Part shown: positions 46,030 to 60,900 of the stretch, in pieces
Numbering within the stretch: the first letter of the stretch is position 1
Layout: each line of letters begins with the position of its first letter
Assembly: GCA_014773175.1 (NCBI GenBank)
Contig: VXCM01003229.1
Location: forward strand, 39,390 to 103,389
Reading direction: 5' to 3'
Source of the DNA: Lucifuga dentata
Taxonomy: Eukaryota; Chordata; Actinopteri; Ophidiiformes; Bythitidae
DNA length: 64,000 nt
Program-made: the position numbers and the translations under genes
The notes under the pieces: generated by a model
The model's database searches: none
Seen by the model: the letters and a program-made list of their open reading frames with translations, nothing else
Told to the model about the DNA's origin: nothing

Positions 46030-49000
46030 ATGTCTGGATCTTACTGCAAAAGTTTGTACCCGTTCAGTGGGGAGCAGCACCAGCAGGGACTCAGCTTCCA
46101 GGCCGGGGACATCATCAAAATAGTCCAGGCTTTACCCGGAGGCTGGTGGGAAGGAGAGAAGGATGGAGCCAGAGGATGGTTCCCTTCAAGTTATGTTCAA
46201 GTCCTGGAGGTAAAGCTGGGATTTAATTATTTCACCTTAACACAAGCGCTATCTGATATTGCTGTTGTCAGTGCTAGAGCGATTTTTAATCGATAATAAT
46301 TTTAACAACTGATTAATTACCAAAGTTATTTATCTGATAAAATGTCAAACACTTGCTGTTTTACTCTTTCATATTGTGGTAAATATTTGTAAACATTTGT
46401 CACAATGTGTGTGATATTTTATGTACTAGTTTGTTGAAAAAGGAATAAATAAATAATCTAATAATATAATATGTTGATAAAAAATCAACAACGGAAATAT
46501 TAATAGCTGAAGTTTTAGTTCGTATGGACATCGGGAAAAAAGTGGCTTTTCTGTTTGTCATTTTCTTTCACTCTCACTCACTCACTCACTCACTCACTCA
46601 CTCACTCACTCACTCACTCACTCACTCACTCACGCACACGCACGCACACACTTCAACATAAAGACAGCATTCAGATGTAAGCTAATAAATAGTTGTCTCA
46701 TGCTGCTGTTCTTATCAGATTAACTCTAACCTTACCACCATCAACTTTACTGCCTGGCTGACTAACTGAAGGCTTCATGCTTCCTCATTCCACACACATT
46801 CCAGTGTGTGTGTGTGTGTGTGAGTGAGGGGGTNGGGGAGGCAGAGCAGAGAGGAGGCATGCTTCACTCTCTCTCTCTCTCTCTTCGTGTCACCCACACA
46901 CACACTTGCACAAACCTCTTCTATTTCTCTAAAAGGGAATTTTCTGTAACTGAGAAAAGGCAGAGGAGCCCTACATTTATTTTATTTATTGAATTATGCT
47001 GATTGAATTTGCCACTGTATTTGGCTCCGTGATCAAACTATTAGTAGAGATTGAATTTGCGGTTCAGTAGATGGCCTGCTGTCTCCAGTCAGTGACACCA
47101 CCCAGTATTCTAACAATTTGTTACAATCAGCCTGTATCCAAGAGAAACAGGCACCAAGCCAGTATTCTCAGCTTTATATCACTTCATCGTATTAACGTGA
47201 CTCAAACTGCACTAGCTGCAGGGTGATGAGTCCTGATTCTGGGCTTGTCCTGATGTTTAGATAGCCAGTAAGCAAGCTTAAAGAGGGAAACCCACAGCAG
47301 CAGACAGCTCAAGCACAACGCCCCCCTAACATGGTTTCTCAGGCTCAGTAAGGAATGGAGGTGGTGGGTGGGGCAGCGTCCCTCAACCACAAGACCCCAG
47401 GTTAAACTTCAGTTTCAGCAAGCACCCACCTTGCTGAAGCTGCTTGAGCCACATGCTTAATTCTTAGAGGACTGCTGTTCCGCGGCTGGACCCTGACCTT
47501 TGACCTGTATGGAGTAGAGCAGAAGAATAGCCGTACTGGAATCTTTGACTCAAGTAATCGTATCAAATTAATTGACGCAATCGAAAAACACACAGTTACA
47601 AGTAAAAGTCATATATACAGATTTTTACTCAAGTAAAGGACCATACCACCCATTTTGCATGTTTGAGCCTAATATATTCAGTTTTCATACATTACATTAC
47701 TGACAATCATTTTCCAAAGGATAAAACCATATTTCAGCTTTCCTGATATTTTGCAAAATCTCTTAATCTTTCAAAAACAAATATTCAAGTGATACACCCA
47801 CCTTAAAAATCCATGTTTCTCCTGCTAATAGTTATGAAGTCACAGCCGTTTAAATTTTTCCATAAACGCAGGTCTTCTTTTGGGACTATATTCCTTAGTG
47901 GAGACACACATTCACTCCACGCTTTTTATTGCACTTAAACACTAAAATTACATACTTCTAAAAAAAAAACCTGAATACACGTCTTGTTGGTGATGATGGA
48001 TTACCTATCCCAAGAATGTTTCAAGTATCAATAATTGCTTTTGATAGCGTACCAGAATGAACTGAAACCAATGGTGGTCTGGAAGGTAGGAAAAACAGTT
48101 TTAATTCACCGTTCCAGTAGTATGCTTTGGAAAATGATTGTCAGTAACGGTGCATGTCTGAAAATTGAATATATCAGGCTCAAAATGCAAAATGGATGGT
48201 ATGGTCCTTTAAGATTAAAACGTACTGAAGTAGTCAAAGTGAAGAAAAGTAAAACATACAGGAGATGACAGAGTGTATGAAGAGTGGACATTGCCTGACT
48301 TCTCAAACAAAATGAAAGTATTGTGGGTGTGTCCTTCAGATGCAAAGTTAGATAACAGCTTAGCCCTTAAACTAGCCTAAATTAAAGCTTATGCTTATGA
48401 GGTCTGACTTAACCAGATCCTCCTCAGTTTCATGTGAGCTCATTCTGGGGAAATTTCGCCTCTGCGGCCTGCAGCTCATGCTGGATGCTTGTGGTGTTGT
48501 GGGTTCAAATCTAAATTATCACCGTGTCCCATACTCACCCACCTTTCCTGTCACTTCCTGCCACTCTCTGCGGTAAAGTGGCGCTGCCTAAAAATAGCCA
48601 TTAAACACGAGTGAAATGTCACGGTGAGGTGCTCGCTGGGGAGAGGCTGCGATGAAAGAAGCTGCTTTGCTTTGTTGTGTTGCACCATCATCCCGAACTA
48701 CAAGTTCCACCAGCCTGAGCAGCAACGGGATCACAATGGATCTCCACTCATATGCTAACTGAGAGAAGTTTCAGGAAGGGTAGTTGTAATGAAGCACCTT
48801 TCCCTCTGTGGTATCACGGCTTTTAAAGGATTGAAGAGACGCGCCTCCATACATACTTTGAATTACGCATAATAAAACTGGGGGTGGGGGGTTTCATCTG
48901 ATTCTCCTTGAATTTGTCATGATGAATGGGTGTGGATGTGTTAGCTTGGAGGATGGCACAAGAAATGACTGATGGTGAAACAAAAGCTGCTTTTTTTTCC

Positions 49001-51746
49001 TCTTTCTGGTTATTCAAAGCATTTCAATGATATCGCTATCATTCTCAAGCAGCTGCACAGAAAATCAGGGAATTCTTTTTCATTATCACAGATGATCGTA
49101 AATTCAGTCTAATGTGCATTGGTAACCTATCAAGGATTTGTACAGATTTGCATTGTAGACAATACAGCTCTTTGATCTGGCTCTATTGTCATCTTTAGCA
49201 TTGTGGCTTTGTTCCCCATTCTCCAAGCACAATGAATCATTCAGCAGAAAACCTGTTGTTGCCTGGTGCATCACACTCAGGCCGTTTCCCAGAAAACAAC
49301 ACTTGGTGCTGCTTTAAAGGGCACACATACAGATTTCCATGTTCTTGTTTTCATTTAGGGGTCTAATTTGAAACCGTTGCAATGCTGTAATGTACAAAAA
49401 AAAAAAACCCAAAACAAAACACGGTGACCCACTTCTTCTCTGTTATGCTGCAGCATTGTTGTGCACAGAACAAAAACAGTTTTAGATACTGTCTCCCTGC
49501 TGAAGAACTCACTCTGCTGATCATCAAATTTATAACATGTTGACATCAACATGTTACAGAAGTAAAGGACCAATCAAAACGAAGCTTTCAAGGCAGTTCA
49601 GGGGCATATTGATGTGTCCATATTCCAGAGGCGTCACAAGGGGGTGCGGACCACACAGGGTGACACCATCTGAGGGGGTGACACCCAGTGGTGCCCCCAC
49701 CCCCAAACTTCACGTTGGTACCTCAGGCAGCCCCGAGAAAGTGAAAGAGAAACTGGCAAAGTGAAACCAAACTCCGGACTCCCCATTTGTCTAAATAATT
49801 GAGGATTTTGAGGATGATTTTGACAGATTAGATTGGCAGATAAGAACAAGTTATTAGTCAGATGTGGATGAGGTTGCCATGGTGCTTCTCTAGCGTCATT
49901 TTTTGGATGAAATGTGGTCTTTTTATGTGGATATTGGGTTTATGTCTGTTCATCTTTGTGTTGGAGAACAGTATCAAAGCCTCATTTATACACTGGAGGA
50001 GTTATTTCTTTAGTAATGATGACAACCAGAGAGGAGCAGAGCAGTTTGAGTCATGACAGTGAGTCACGTCGGTGGCTGATTAGTGCCTCTGTTCACCTAA
50101 TGAGAAGGAGATGGAAAGAAGGCATTAACAGCAAGAAGAGAGTTAAAGAAGCAGCAGAACGTGGTCAGATGACTCGTTTGCTGTGAGGTTTGTTGGGCTG
50201 ATGACTCAGTGTCACCCGCAACACAGACTTGAATGCTTTAATGTTTGAGAGATTTTGTCAACAGGATGCATGGGACTTTCATTTTACTTGAGTCAAAGCG
50301 GATCATTTTTAATTTTATTTTCAGCTTGTTGACTGCTTATAACTCCTCACTGTGAGATTTTCATCATTAGACTGATGCAACAAAAAGAGGCACAGAATAA
50401 ACCTTAAAGGTTTATTCTAAACCTTTAAGGTTAGTTTGCCAGGTCAAGAAATGAATCTAAAATTTATGTTATGTGGTGATGTGTTTGAGGGCAACAAAAA
50501 GTTGGAAAAATTGCTCAATGAGCTGTGTGTGTTCTGACCGCCCTTTTGGTTCTCAAAGCGGCTCTATCATTTTAAGTTCTACATTCAGTATTTAGAATTC
50601 TGCACCCTGTTGGTTTAGTTCTGATAGCTATTCTGAAGTGGTAAATACCATCTTATCTTATGAAATCTACCAATCTATTAATCTTATGAAATCTATTCCA
50701 CCAGCAGATTTTGTACTGGCTTCAGATTTTATAAAAGGAACACCAGCCTTAATTGTCTGACTAAATCAAAACTAGAAATAAACCACAAACCACATTAGCT
50801 GATAAAGCTAAAAGCTGCCATGGAAGTTATAGTTTAGTTTTTCGCTCTGATCCAGAGCGATTTGCAGTAAATGAGGAGATCAGAGTTTTAGTCAAGATCA
50901 CATGTGTGTCAGTAAACAGAACATTGGCCTCTAGGATTGAACCTAGAACCCTGCTGTTATGGGATAGTCTGTAAAACCACCAGGCCATGATGGGGCTCCC
51001 ATTAAAACCAGTTTAGCTCAGTGAAACTCTGAGGTGTAGCCGTTGATGACTGGACAGAGAGCAGTTACACTCTTGTTGTTCTGGGATACAGATGACATTC
51101 CCAAACAAACCAGGATTTCCCTATAAGTGCTGAAATATCAGCACGGGCGGTTAATGTGTAATCAGAGCCGTGCAGCTGAACCTGTCAGGAGACTCCCCAC
51201 CGAGTCCTTCATGTGGACTCAAAACCTTCAGTCACTTTACCACGCACAGCCCAGAATGACTTATTTCCACTTGAAGAAGCCAGTAATTGGAGTTATTTTG
51301 CAGATGATGCAATGTTGATTTTTCCCCAAATTTTAATGTTAAACTCACATTATTATGGCATCACATATTATTTCTCTGCAGCGTGAATGACGGTGTGTCA
51401 TTGTGTTTCTGTGTAGCCAGGGGAACTATTGTAAGCAGTTTGCTAAGAACCTTAAATTACGGAGCAGCAATTTGTCTCGGTAATGCTTCTCCTGGTAGTC
51501 AGTGTCAGCTATGTTTATTATGAAACCGTATGACTGAGTGTGAGGGGCTGCGGGGGCTTCTAGCAGAGGTTTGGATGGTGATTTAGTCTGGCATAATCCT
51601 GGTAGTGGGATGTCTGGGGGTCAGACTGCTGCTTAGAGCCTCCACCACGCAGCCAGGTGTTTCCCCTGCTCGCTGGAAAACTAACACCACCACCACGCTG
51701 ACATCATGACAAAAGTCATTTCTTGCAATGGAACACATTCAGTATA

Positions 51747-51777
<31 letters not shown>

Positions 51778-54700
51778 CTTCTTCTTCTTCTTCTTCTTCT
51801 TCTTCTAACTTCTAACATACACTACAGCCAGAAGTTTGAGGCCACCCCCAGATTAAAAAAAAACATCTATACACAGTTTGTTTTTAAATTTATTGCACAG
51901 GAAATGACAAAAATATATAAAATAAATGTAACTAATTAGCTTTCAAGAAGAATAAGCACATTCTGTAGCCACTCTGGCTACAGAAATGATTAGTAATGAA
52001 GGCATCAGTCTGTATTAGTGCAGCACTCCTGCTGTGTTCCAACACCTGCTGATGTGTTTTAACATTCTATTCAACAGCTGCTGTCTGCCTTCTCCCACAT
52101 CATGTAGGATTAACGTGACACAGTCTGCTCATGCTGCTGCTCTGCATGTAAAACATGGGGGGGGGGGGGNTGAAGAAAGAGAATTACTATTCCATCCTTC
52201 AAAGACACGCGATTCCATCCGGTTTACCAATTATTGGTCAAAATTTCATTCTTTAGCAGGAAACGATCCAAAACATTCATCAAAATGATGCTAAAATTAC
52301 GTCCATTCAAAAGAGAAGGAAAAGGTTCTAGAATTCTGACTTGGCCAGAGAAACCAAAGTCTGAGCCTGAAATGACTTCAAAGTGCTTTGGTGTCGACTA
52401 ATTCTGTTTGAAAACTAATTAATTACATTTATTTTATGTATTTTTGGTCATTTACTGTGCAATAAATTGTGAAACAAACAGTGTATTAATGTTTTTTTTT
52501 AAATCTCAAAACTTCTGGCCTTTTGTATTTCAGAATGGACAGCGCAGAGCTCAGTATGGTGGCTCACAAAGGTCAGTTATCAGTGTTGTGAGTAAGATCA
52601 GTTAATAATGCAGAAAGGTAGATTTGTTACCAAATTTAAAGGACCCTACTGGTGGTTTTGCATGTTTGAGCCCAATGAATACAACCTCCATATACACTAC
52701 GCTGCTGCCAACCATGTTCCAAAACACACTACTCAAGCGGTAAATACTAGAATTGTTTTTCCTACCTTTAGTTCATTCCAGTAAACTATTAAAATCTACT
52801 TGTAGAGACTTGAGTCGTGCTTGAGACAAGTAATCCATCACAGCCAATACGATGGCTATTAAGTATTTTCAAAGTAACTTTTCTTAACGGGGCCAACGTG
52901 GAGCTGTAGGGAAGATGATGTATGACTCCGCCAGGAAATATAGTCCCGGGAGAAGACAGCTTTTACCGAGAAATTTAAAACAATCGTACCTTCTACAGTC
53001 AGATGTAAGTGTTAGCAGGCAAAAGATTACATTTTAAGGTGGATGCATCACCTGAAAACTTAAAGTTTGAAAGCTTAGGGGATTTGGCAAAATAATGGGA
53101 AAACTAAAATACAGTTTTATGTTTTAGAAAATGATTGCCAGTACTGTGATGTGTATTTACTGGGCTTAAACATGCTAACAAATTAAACATGGCTCATAAA
53201 TTGTTATCGCTGTGTGTTGTAATGGCTGTTAATGCGTTAGTTGCTGTGGAGACACGGTCAGTTTAGTGTCGGCATGGTGGACTGACATGCTGCCATATCA
53301 ATCCTGAGAACATAAGCAGCCCTGTGCCGATGAAGATCTACACGCTCCTTCCTCTTCACTGCACCCATTCACCATTCAGCTCCCATTCAGCCGCGTCACA
53401 TTGCTGCTGTCCTGTTTGCACGTCGCTTGTGTGCTTGAAGGAGAAGCTTAGAGGAGAGACGGCGAGAAGAATAAGGCTTCACATAAAGCAGAGGAGGGCG
53501 GAATGTAACAAAACAAGCTTTGTTATGAGTGTAGACCACTCCACACACACACATGCTGCCGAGGCACTGAGCAGACAATAATCACAGTTTGTGTGAACAT
53601 ACTGTGTGTGTGTGTATGTTTGAGTGCACGCTTGAGCATGCATGTGTGTGTCCCTCCCCTTGTCCGAGTGTCTCAGCATGTCTCAAGTGTCTCTACATCT
53701 GGGAATGTGGCTTTGCTTCAGGCTCCCACATCTGACCAAACTAAAACAATGTCTCCCAAATAAAGATATGGTCCACAGCCCATATTTCTCTCTCTCTCTC
53801 TCTCTTTGCCTCACTCTCTCATTCTTTCTAAGGAGTATTTCATTCCTCCTCCTTTCCATCCAGCTTGGCCTTATCATATCTTAGCACATTCTCCTGTCTA
53901 GGTCAAGTAGTTAGTCACCAAGCATACGTGTGAGAAATTTCTCACACGTATGAAGCAGCATTTAGACATTCACCACATCATGAAACTCAGGATTCAGCTG
54001 TTATTCCAGGTGGCACTGGGTTTCTCAATCTCAGGGTCATGACCCTCATTGGGTGAATTGATTTAAAAAAAAAAAAAAAAAAAAAAAGTAATCAAATAGT
54101 TTGAAATATATAATTTTGAGGTAGGAACAAGTCTTTGTTTTGCAAGTCATGAGCAACTCTCTATCAAGACCACTTAACACACAAGTCCATGCCACTGATA
54201 TAATTTCTCCTAAAAGATTTTGGAACACTGTTTATGCTCTTAAATTAAAAGGAGAATAATTTCATACAAACAGTTTAAACTTGTGACGGCTGTCTAATAG
54301 GTGGGTTTGAGAATTTTTGGACCTAAAAATGGGCTAAAAAAAAAAAAAGCTGGAGAAACCCTGTATTAGTAGTTTATAGGCTCTCATACCAAAATAAGCT
54401 TAAACGTTATCTGAAGACACATTAATATGAAAGTTCCAGCAAAGATTAAAGTTTTTATTTTATTTCTTGTAAAGAGAAGGGGAAGAAGTCACAAGGGAAC
54501 ATCCATCATGGACAGAATAAACCCACAGAATTTCTATTTTTACGACAAGGAATCAACTAATAATTCAGTCCAACCATGTCTGCGGTGGACCAGCGAAAAG
54601 CAGCAGGAGCACCATGAAAAATACTCGATTACAAGTACAGATTCTGAGTTCAAAAAAAGTAGCTATGAAGCAGCAATACTCAGCATTTGTGTGTGTGTGT

Positions 54701-54871
54701 GAACTTACTAGAAACCCGGACCATACACATATGACAGCATTGACCCAGAAAAGGAAGGCAGAGGTATTTATGAGCCAATAATAGGAAACAGACACTTCCC
54801 TGTCTGTCACACCTCTCTTCCTGTGCTCTGCTGACATGACAAGGGAGGAGAGGGAGGAAAAACAGTCCCAG

Positions 54872-54912
<41 letters not shown>

Positions 54913-57900
54913 TATCTTGCTACTATTTCAGTAGTAAAACCTGACTAGAGATAGCCTGCGTGTTCCGTCTATGTCTCAGCATGAAATAGACAGTTCTGCT
55001 TTGCGTTTGTGGCTGTTTACATCTCTGCTCCAGTATATATATATATAAATACATATATATATATACAGCTGCAATTTGTTTTTTTCTTCAAGAGCTGCAT
55101 GCTTATTTTCAGTATGAAATGTATAAAACCTAAGAAAAATGTATCATGACTGAAGCGTGATGTTTTTTCAGGGGAAGACTCACTGGAGTATTGGCAAAGT
55201 GAAGCCATAATGATTATGTTTGCACTAAGAATAGCCTGCAGAACATCTTGCAGTCATCCATGGGGAATTAGTATTTATAAAGTGTTCTCATGACCAGTTT
55301 TCATCATAAGTAATGACTAAAGCAGAAACCTACGATCACGTAGGCACTGATGAAAACCTGCTTCAGATAGGAAAGTATGTCTCCATGAAAACTGTACGCT
55401 GCACCAGTAAATTCTCTGCTTCTATTTTTTTCTTTCTTTTTGGGTGGGTGGNGGGGGGTGTCATATAAGGAGCAGGAAGAATTACTATTCCAAACTAATA
55501 GGTAAAATTAAAAGGTGATATAACAAAAGATGAGTAAGATTTGACATTGCAACTCAACCGGCTAATTATTCCATTACTGGAAGATGATGTCATTCATACC
55601 AATGGGCTGCATTTATACTTTGTTTTTAAGTGCTGCGTTTACATGGATTAAGATTCCGACACGGGATAAATGCAAATAATTATACAAGACATGGCTTTTC
55701 AAAGCATCTTTAAAGGGCCGCAAAGACTTGGTTTTAAGGTGGAGAAGATGGATTGGGTGTGCGAGACGATTTCGGCTTCATCCTTCAGATACGGACAAAG
55801 TAGAAGGCTGTCATATTTTATGATGCGCGAATCAGAATGGTCAGGAAATCCTGATCTGTGAGTTTAGATGACAGTCACACTGGCAGATATCTGATACATA
55901 TCAGATGAATGTGGTCCAAAATAGACTTGAGAATATTCAATTCACTGTAGTTTTTTACTGTTTATGTGTTCACAATGTGTACACAGCCAGGATAAAGAAA
56001 AAAAATCGGAATTGGGTCACTTGTACCTACCTAAATTCAGTAATGACAAGCAGCCTTTTTTTTTAAAGGTATTTTGACACAAATATGCTGCTTAAAACTA
56101 GGAAGTGTAAGGGAACATCTGTGTAAATGAGGCTTCTGGTGCTGAAGCGGAACAGGACACGTTCCATCTTTTCAGTTCATATAACGCCTCATTTTTATCA
56201 GGATCAACTGGAAACCGGACAGCTGGACTAACAGGTTTTGACCCCTGCAGACTCACGCCTTCCCACATCCAGATGTTCTGACAGGGGTCACCAGAGGCCA
56301 GACTCAGCTTACATACATACGTAAAAACGACAAAGGACTTGAGTTTTTCCACACACACTCACACTCATGCAAACTCACTCTTCAGGCAGTAATGAGTCAC
56401 TCAGGCTTGTGTGAGGACAGCTAAGCGTTAGCGTCTGGCCTGTCCAGTAATCCAGTCTGTTGAAACTCTGGATCACTGAGGTTGCACATTTCTCCTCCTC
56501 CACATGGCCGATGCATTTCATAATCCATGTGAACTCCAAAATAAGAGTTGCAGCCAATGAATCACTTCAGGACAATGTTTCTATTGTAACGCTGCTAACC
56601 TGAAACTCTACAGCTGGATTTATTTTCACAATCTATTCAAGGACTCAGTATTGTGTACCGAATTTGCTCAATCCTGGAAACTCCTCGGAATCTTAACGGC
56701 TAAAATAAAAATAATTGGTACTCTGACCTCATTGGCAGAATTAACTTAAAGGAGCAAACTGGTGATTTTGCATGTTTGAGCCCAATATATGCAACCTGTA
56801 TTCTGTCTTCAGACCTGAATCAAGTCTTTCAGACAGTCTTTTTGGATTCAGTCTTTCTTTTTTCAGAATTTGGGAGGGATTTGCTGTAAATTACAGCAAA
56901 CCTGTATAATTCTAATACTGTACGCATGCTGCTGTTGGGTAAACAGCTTTTTTAAAATTAAATAGCAGTTGGATAATGCCCTGGATTTGAACTTGCCTTT
57001 AATGCCTGTGAAGCTGAAGGAAGCAGAATCTCAGCCCAGCTTGTTAAGGTTCAGGTGAAGGGGTAACTACCAACTTTACTACGCTATTATTCTCTGACTG
57101 ACCTCAAAGCAAGGCTGGCTATTTATTTAAAGACATTTTCAAAGGGAATTTAACAAATTAGCCTTGCTTTTCCAGGCAGGGAGCCAATCTTACTGAAATG
57201 AAAAAGAGACCACAAGGTGTTCTGTTTTCCATAATAAGAGATGCTGCCTATGTTTGGGAAGGGTTGTGGGAAATACCTAATCTGAGGAAGAAAATACAAG
57301 AGATCATCTGGGTATAATACAAGGAATACAAATGATGGCTCCTCATTTGTATTCCTGCGTTTTTATTGTTTGACTGGATTTTGTTTTTCCTGCTATTTCA
57401 CGTCACAAGTCAAGTTTCACCAAAGAAAATGTCCAAATACCCTAAAGCAGCTTTAATCCTTTTCATTTAAGAGTCCATTTCAAAATATTTGTGGTACTTT
57501 AATGTGCAAAAAAAAAAAAAAAAAAAACAACCTTTGATCCATGTCTACTCTTCCTTGCTGCAGCACAGCTGTGCACACTGAGTGAAAACAGACCATTAGA
57601 CCATTAACTGTCTCTTGAAGGCCCCCTCCCAAAAAACCTGCTCTATTCTGATTGGTCAGCTGCATAAGGCCTGAAATGGCAACACCCTCACACTGCTGGC
57701 TACTTGCTTGCTAGCCTCTTAGCTTGTAGTTGTCTAACCAGGTGTTGCATGGTGACGTAAACATATTATAAAAAGTAAAGGACTCAGCAAAAACAGATCT
57801 TTCAGGGCAGTTCAGGACCCATGCGTTTGTTTTGCAGGATGTATTTCCATAAGCCTCAAAACACACGAGGTTGACGCCAGCTTTGACAAAATTCACCGCA

Positions 57901-60900
57901 GGCTCTTTATTATATTACACTATAAAAAAAATTAGGGAAAACAAAGAGCAAAATATGTCCCCTTTAATCAAGTGTGGTACTTTTCATTTTGTGGAATTTG
58001 CATTGACATCCTCAACAGTCCATCAAAAACCACCATAGAAGAGCCACATTTTCTGTTTTCTCCACCAACAGCAAACACAATACGCCATAATGCAGTTCTG
58101 CATTGCTGCATTTAAGGAAGGGATGCGATTACATAGATCTGCAATTGCTCAAGAACTAGTTGGTTATCTGGGTGTAGAGTTTTTACTAGATACATGATGA
58201 TTTAAAGGACCATACCACCCATTTTGCATGTTCAAGCCTAATACATTCATTTTTTCATACAATCATTTTCCAAAGGATAAAACCGTATTTCAGCTTTCCT
58301 GATATTCTGCAAAATCTCTTAATCTTTCAAAATCAAATATTCAAGTGATACACCCACCTTAAAAATCCATGTTTCTCTTGCTAATAGTTACACAGCATTA
58401 TGAAGTCACAGTTGTTTAAATTTTTCGATAAAACACAGGTCTTCTTTTGGGACTATATTTCCCAGTGGAGGCATACATTCACTCCATGCTTTTTATTGCG
58501 CTTAAACACTAAAATTATGAAACTTTGAAAAAACCTGAATACACGTGTTGTTCACAATGATGGATTACCTATCCCAAGAATGTTTCAAGTATCAACAAAT
58601 TGTTTTTAGTAGCGTACCAGAATGAACTGAAACCAATGGCGGTCTGAATGGTAGGAAAAACATTTTTTTAAATTCATCGTTCCAGGTATGCCTTGGGAAA
58701 TGATTGTCCATAACCTTACGTGTATGAAAATTAAATATATTAGGCTCAAACATGGTACCAGTGGGTGGTATGGTCCTTTAAATTCAGGCTCATCAAAATC
58801 AAATACCCAAAGATGTCCCTTTTCCTTTAGAAAAACTCAAAAACTCAAGAATGTTGCTCCTAGACATGTATGAAGAAGAGAGTGGAGTTCCTGCTCATGT
58901 TATCTTCATGTTTTTCAGGTGACAAATTAAACTTCATCTTAGATAAAATGGAGCAGTTGAGAGTGTCTGCGCAGCTCACAGACAGCAGCCATGATTGTTG
59001 TAGTTGCTCCTCAGTCATCTTTTTCACGGATGAACCCTCGTGTTCTCTGCTGGGGGCTTTTCTGGCATGCTGTGAATGTGGAGCCAAAGGCAGACTGGGG
59101 TTTAGAAGGTTAACCATCTGGAATGGTGCATTATTTAATGTTGCATATGCCGAGACAAGCTGGCTCTAAGAATTGTCATGCTTCCCACCACAATGTTCTC
59201 CCTTTAACTCACTTATGTGTATTTATTTTGTGTGGGAGGACTGTCAGAACCCTCAGCAAATGTCTGTCAGAAAGGAGAACTTTAACTGTCCTAGGCCGTT
59301 GTGATTAAAAAGCTCCATTTTTGGACTCATGTGAAACAGATTTGTGCACATTTCAGTAATCTCACACTGCATGGTTCAAGGGCAATTTCTGATTATTTTT
59401 TTTTTATTGTAGTCCTGGAAATGAACCATTTCATCAACTTAAAATGTCTCATGTCCCAGAATCTTGCATATTATCTGTGTCCTTCAAACCATAACTGGCT
59501 TGCTCCCATCTGAAAGTATATCTGCTTAGCTCAGAGAAGAACAATGCTATGGTGTCATTTCAGTGATAATGAACATGTGACCAAACAACATCCCCAGATA
59601 ACATGGGGTTTTTATTGTTTCTGAAGGAAACCAACAGGAAACTGGCATTATGCAGAAAATGCAGCAAAACCCCCAGTTGTCTCTTGTTACAACAGAACAT
59701 GCAGTTGTGCTGATCGTCACTTTCTCTCCCTGCTGACTTTTCCCGGCCTTTTTTCTTTTAATTCAGTTATTGATTAGGAAAATGAAAACAAATTTAATAC
59801 CTAAACTATACTTTCATTTGATGGTGCAGGTTTTCAGGTTTCATTTGATGGTGCAGGTGTATCTATTTTCAGGTATCTCAGTGAAAAAAAATGGTATGGT
59901 GTGTCTGGATATTTTACTGGAATTGGAAACACAAGATGTGTTTTCTCAGAACAGATGGTTCTAAGAAATGTTCTTCTTGGAGTAATAAATAAAATTTCAA
60001 ACCTGTACAGGTTCAGGCTCATAAAGGCAGTGCCACATCATGAGGTTTGCTGTGAGTCTTCCATGTTCTGCCCTGCACCAGTAGCATCTGAGTATTTGTT
60101 GACTGATACCCATTGGTGTATTAAAGTTCCTGCTTTGGGCTAGCGCAGACAAAAGTCAACAATTGTGAGAGAAGTGAGACAAAACCATCGGTTCTCAATC
60201 CAAAGTGGTGATCCTCGATCACAGTATGAAACACATCCTCTGATCTGCAACCAAAAAGCCTGTGAGCAAATTCTGACAATGTCAGAAATTTAGGGCCACA
60301 ATCTCACAATTCTCCTGTTGCTACAACCCACATCTATAAACCAGTGGTGATAAATGATAACACGTTTCTGCCTGCACAGTTGTTTACTGCTTGTCGTAGC
60401 ACGAGGACTCACTATCACACAATCTTTTTGCATCCTGTGGCCACTACAGTTTCCTGTGATGATTTTCTGTCCGCAAACAACTGATTTTTAATGGAACCTG
60501 GTCAGCTGATATGCTTATTAACTAGCAATTAGTAAGCAATGACACGTGCTGAGGCGTGCTGATACAGTATGATGATGTGATGAAGAACACTTGGCTTTTC
60601 TTTGTGCTGTTTGCTCCACAAACTCCATTATTTTCTCCATCAAAACACCTGGAAGTGCATTATTATCGTGCATAACGCATGGAAGCTTGACAGAAAAAAA
60701 AGATGAGCTAAATGTTAACTGACTGCCAAGTAGAAGCTAACATTGCTAATTCCTAATAATTACAAGCCCAAAAAGGCTTGTCCTTTCAGAACACGTCATA
60801 CTCTTTAATGTCAGAGCAACTAGATGATGTTAGACAGTTTTTATAAACCTCTGCCATTGCTAAAGTGGGTCAAAATACACCTGGCTGCATTATCATACTT

